Assembly: GCA_022567855.1 (NCBI GenBank)
Contig: JADFGE010000161.1
Coordinates: 1-6,934 of the forward strand
Direction of reading: 5' to 3'
Source of the DNA: Planctomycetota bacterium
Lineage (GTDB): Bacteria > Planctomycetota > Phycisphaerae > Phycisphaerales > SM1A02
Length of the DNA: 6,934 bases
The notes under the pieces were generated by a model. That model was not told where the DNA came from, did no database searches, and saw nothing but the letters and a program-made list of their open reading frames with translations. Shown here one piece after another: positions 6,666 through 6,934 of the stretch (position 1 is the stretch's first letter; the number at the start of each line of letters is the position of its first letter). The position numbers and the translations under genes are program-made.

Positions 6666-6934
6666 CTATCGGAATTCGTCCCAATACTCCGCCATTGGTC
6701 GACGAGGCTGGTTCACCGTGTAGTCGGTCTGCGCGTTGGGGTCTACGACGGAACGCAGCGAATCGGCAAGGTCGAAGTCACCCCCGTCATCGTTCCGGTC
6801 AAGTCCGGTTGAATACAACAGGTATGGTCGACCGTGGGGATCGTCGGGCGTGAGCCGGTAGCCGAACACGCCGCCATGGAGGGGGTCGATCGGCACTGCG
6901 GCGAGAATCTCCGGCACGAGATCGTCCAGGGGAG
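6666..6934 (-). CDS. C-terminal fragment of a planctomycete-type protein with a DP..YR / LYS.G.D..DDGG tail
   Basis: This is the 3' part of a reverse-strand gene whose start lies beyond the right edge. About 88 codons are visible, ending at TAG (6666-6668). A GTG at 6917 could be read as a start, but the frame stays open to the edge with PLDDLVP, which fits the pattern that follows, so the gene is partial and not a short one. The visible part reads LVPEILAAVPIDPLHGGVFGY, then PYLLYSTGLDRNDDGGD. I recognise this C-terminal layout (DP, Gly, YR, then LYS.G.D..DDGG) from many uncharacterised planctomycete proteins. It also resembles the calcium-binding tail of type II secretion major pseudopilins (DP.GNPY.YR, YS.GADG). 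The domain upstream cannot be seen, so I give no function. It is convergent with fumarylacetoacetase, 86 bases away, and is therefore a separate transcription unit. Confidence 0.8.
   Translation of the reverse strand, partial: PLDDLVPEILAAVPIDPLHGGVFGYRLTPDDPHGRPYLLYSTGLDRNDDGGDFDLADSLRSVVDPNAQTDYTVNQPRRPMAEYWDEFR

Noticed and set aside
6580..6723. A 47-codon forward frame starting with an ATG directly after the fahA stop (TAAATG) and ending at TAG.
   Set aside because: The composition is unremarkable, there is no recognisable motif, and its second half lies over the C-terminus of the well-supported reverse-strand gene. It is probably chance read-on from the TAAATG junction.

Overview
This window looks like an ordinary chromosomal segment from a Planctomycetota bacterium, possibly of the Phycisphaerae type. 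It is GC-rich (blocks I counted by hand range from about 47 to 63 %) and almost fully coding. Four observations suggest the phylum. The glutamyl-tRNA synthetase carries a large insertion directly after KMSKR. The phosphatidylserine synthase has a C-terminal half that looks like the planctomycete form. The reverse-strand gene at the right edge has a C-terminal pattern I associate with planctomycete proteins (DP..G...YR, then LYS.G.D..DDGG). None of the forward genes with a visible start has an obvious Shine-Dalgarno sequence. The assignment is inference from recalled sequence patterns, not from a search.

Layout, left to right. Positions 1-754 (+) hold the 3' part of a CDP-alcohol phosphatidyltransferase, most likely phosphatidylserine synthase, with its start outside the window. 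After a 63-base gap comes a compact forward cluster: gltX (818-2602), glnS (2599-4296), an uncharacterised 317-residue protein (4293-5246) and fumarylacetoacetase (5260-6579). The first two junctions in the cluster are 4-base ATGA overlaps and the third is a 13-base gap, so the four genes are probably one transcription unit with translational coupling. An 86-base gap separates this cluster from a convergent reverse-strand gene (6666-6934), of which only the C-terminal 88 or so codons are visible.

Function. gltX and glnS charge tRNA-Glu and tRNA-Gln. Having both suggests that at least part of Gln-tRNA is made directly rather than only by transamidation. Fumarylacetoacetase performs the last step of tyrosine/homogentisate breakdown, giving fumarate and acetoacetate. 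The uncharacterised protein between glnS and the hydrolase is the most interesting item. Its C-terminal half contains, in order and with similar spacing, three segments resembling the lysine, second-lysine and phosphate-loop strands of deoxyribose-phosphate aldolase (DeoC), so it may be an unrecognised class I aldolase-like TIM barrel linked to the catabolic gene beside it.

I found no mobile elements, CRISPR arrays, rRNA or tRNA genes, or convincing promoters or terminators. Apart from the uncharacterised gene and the synthetase insertion, the content is housekeeping.
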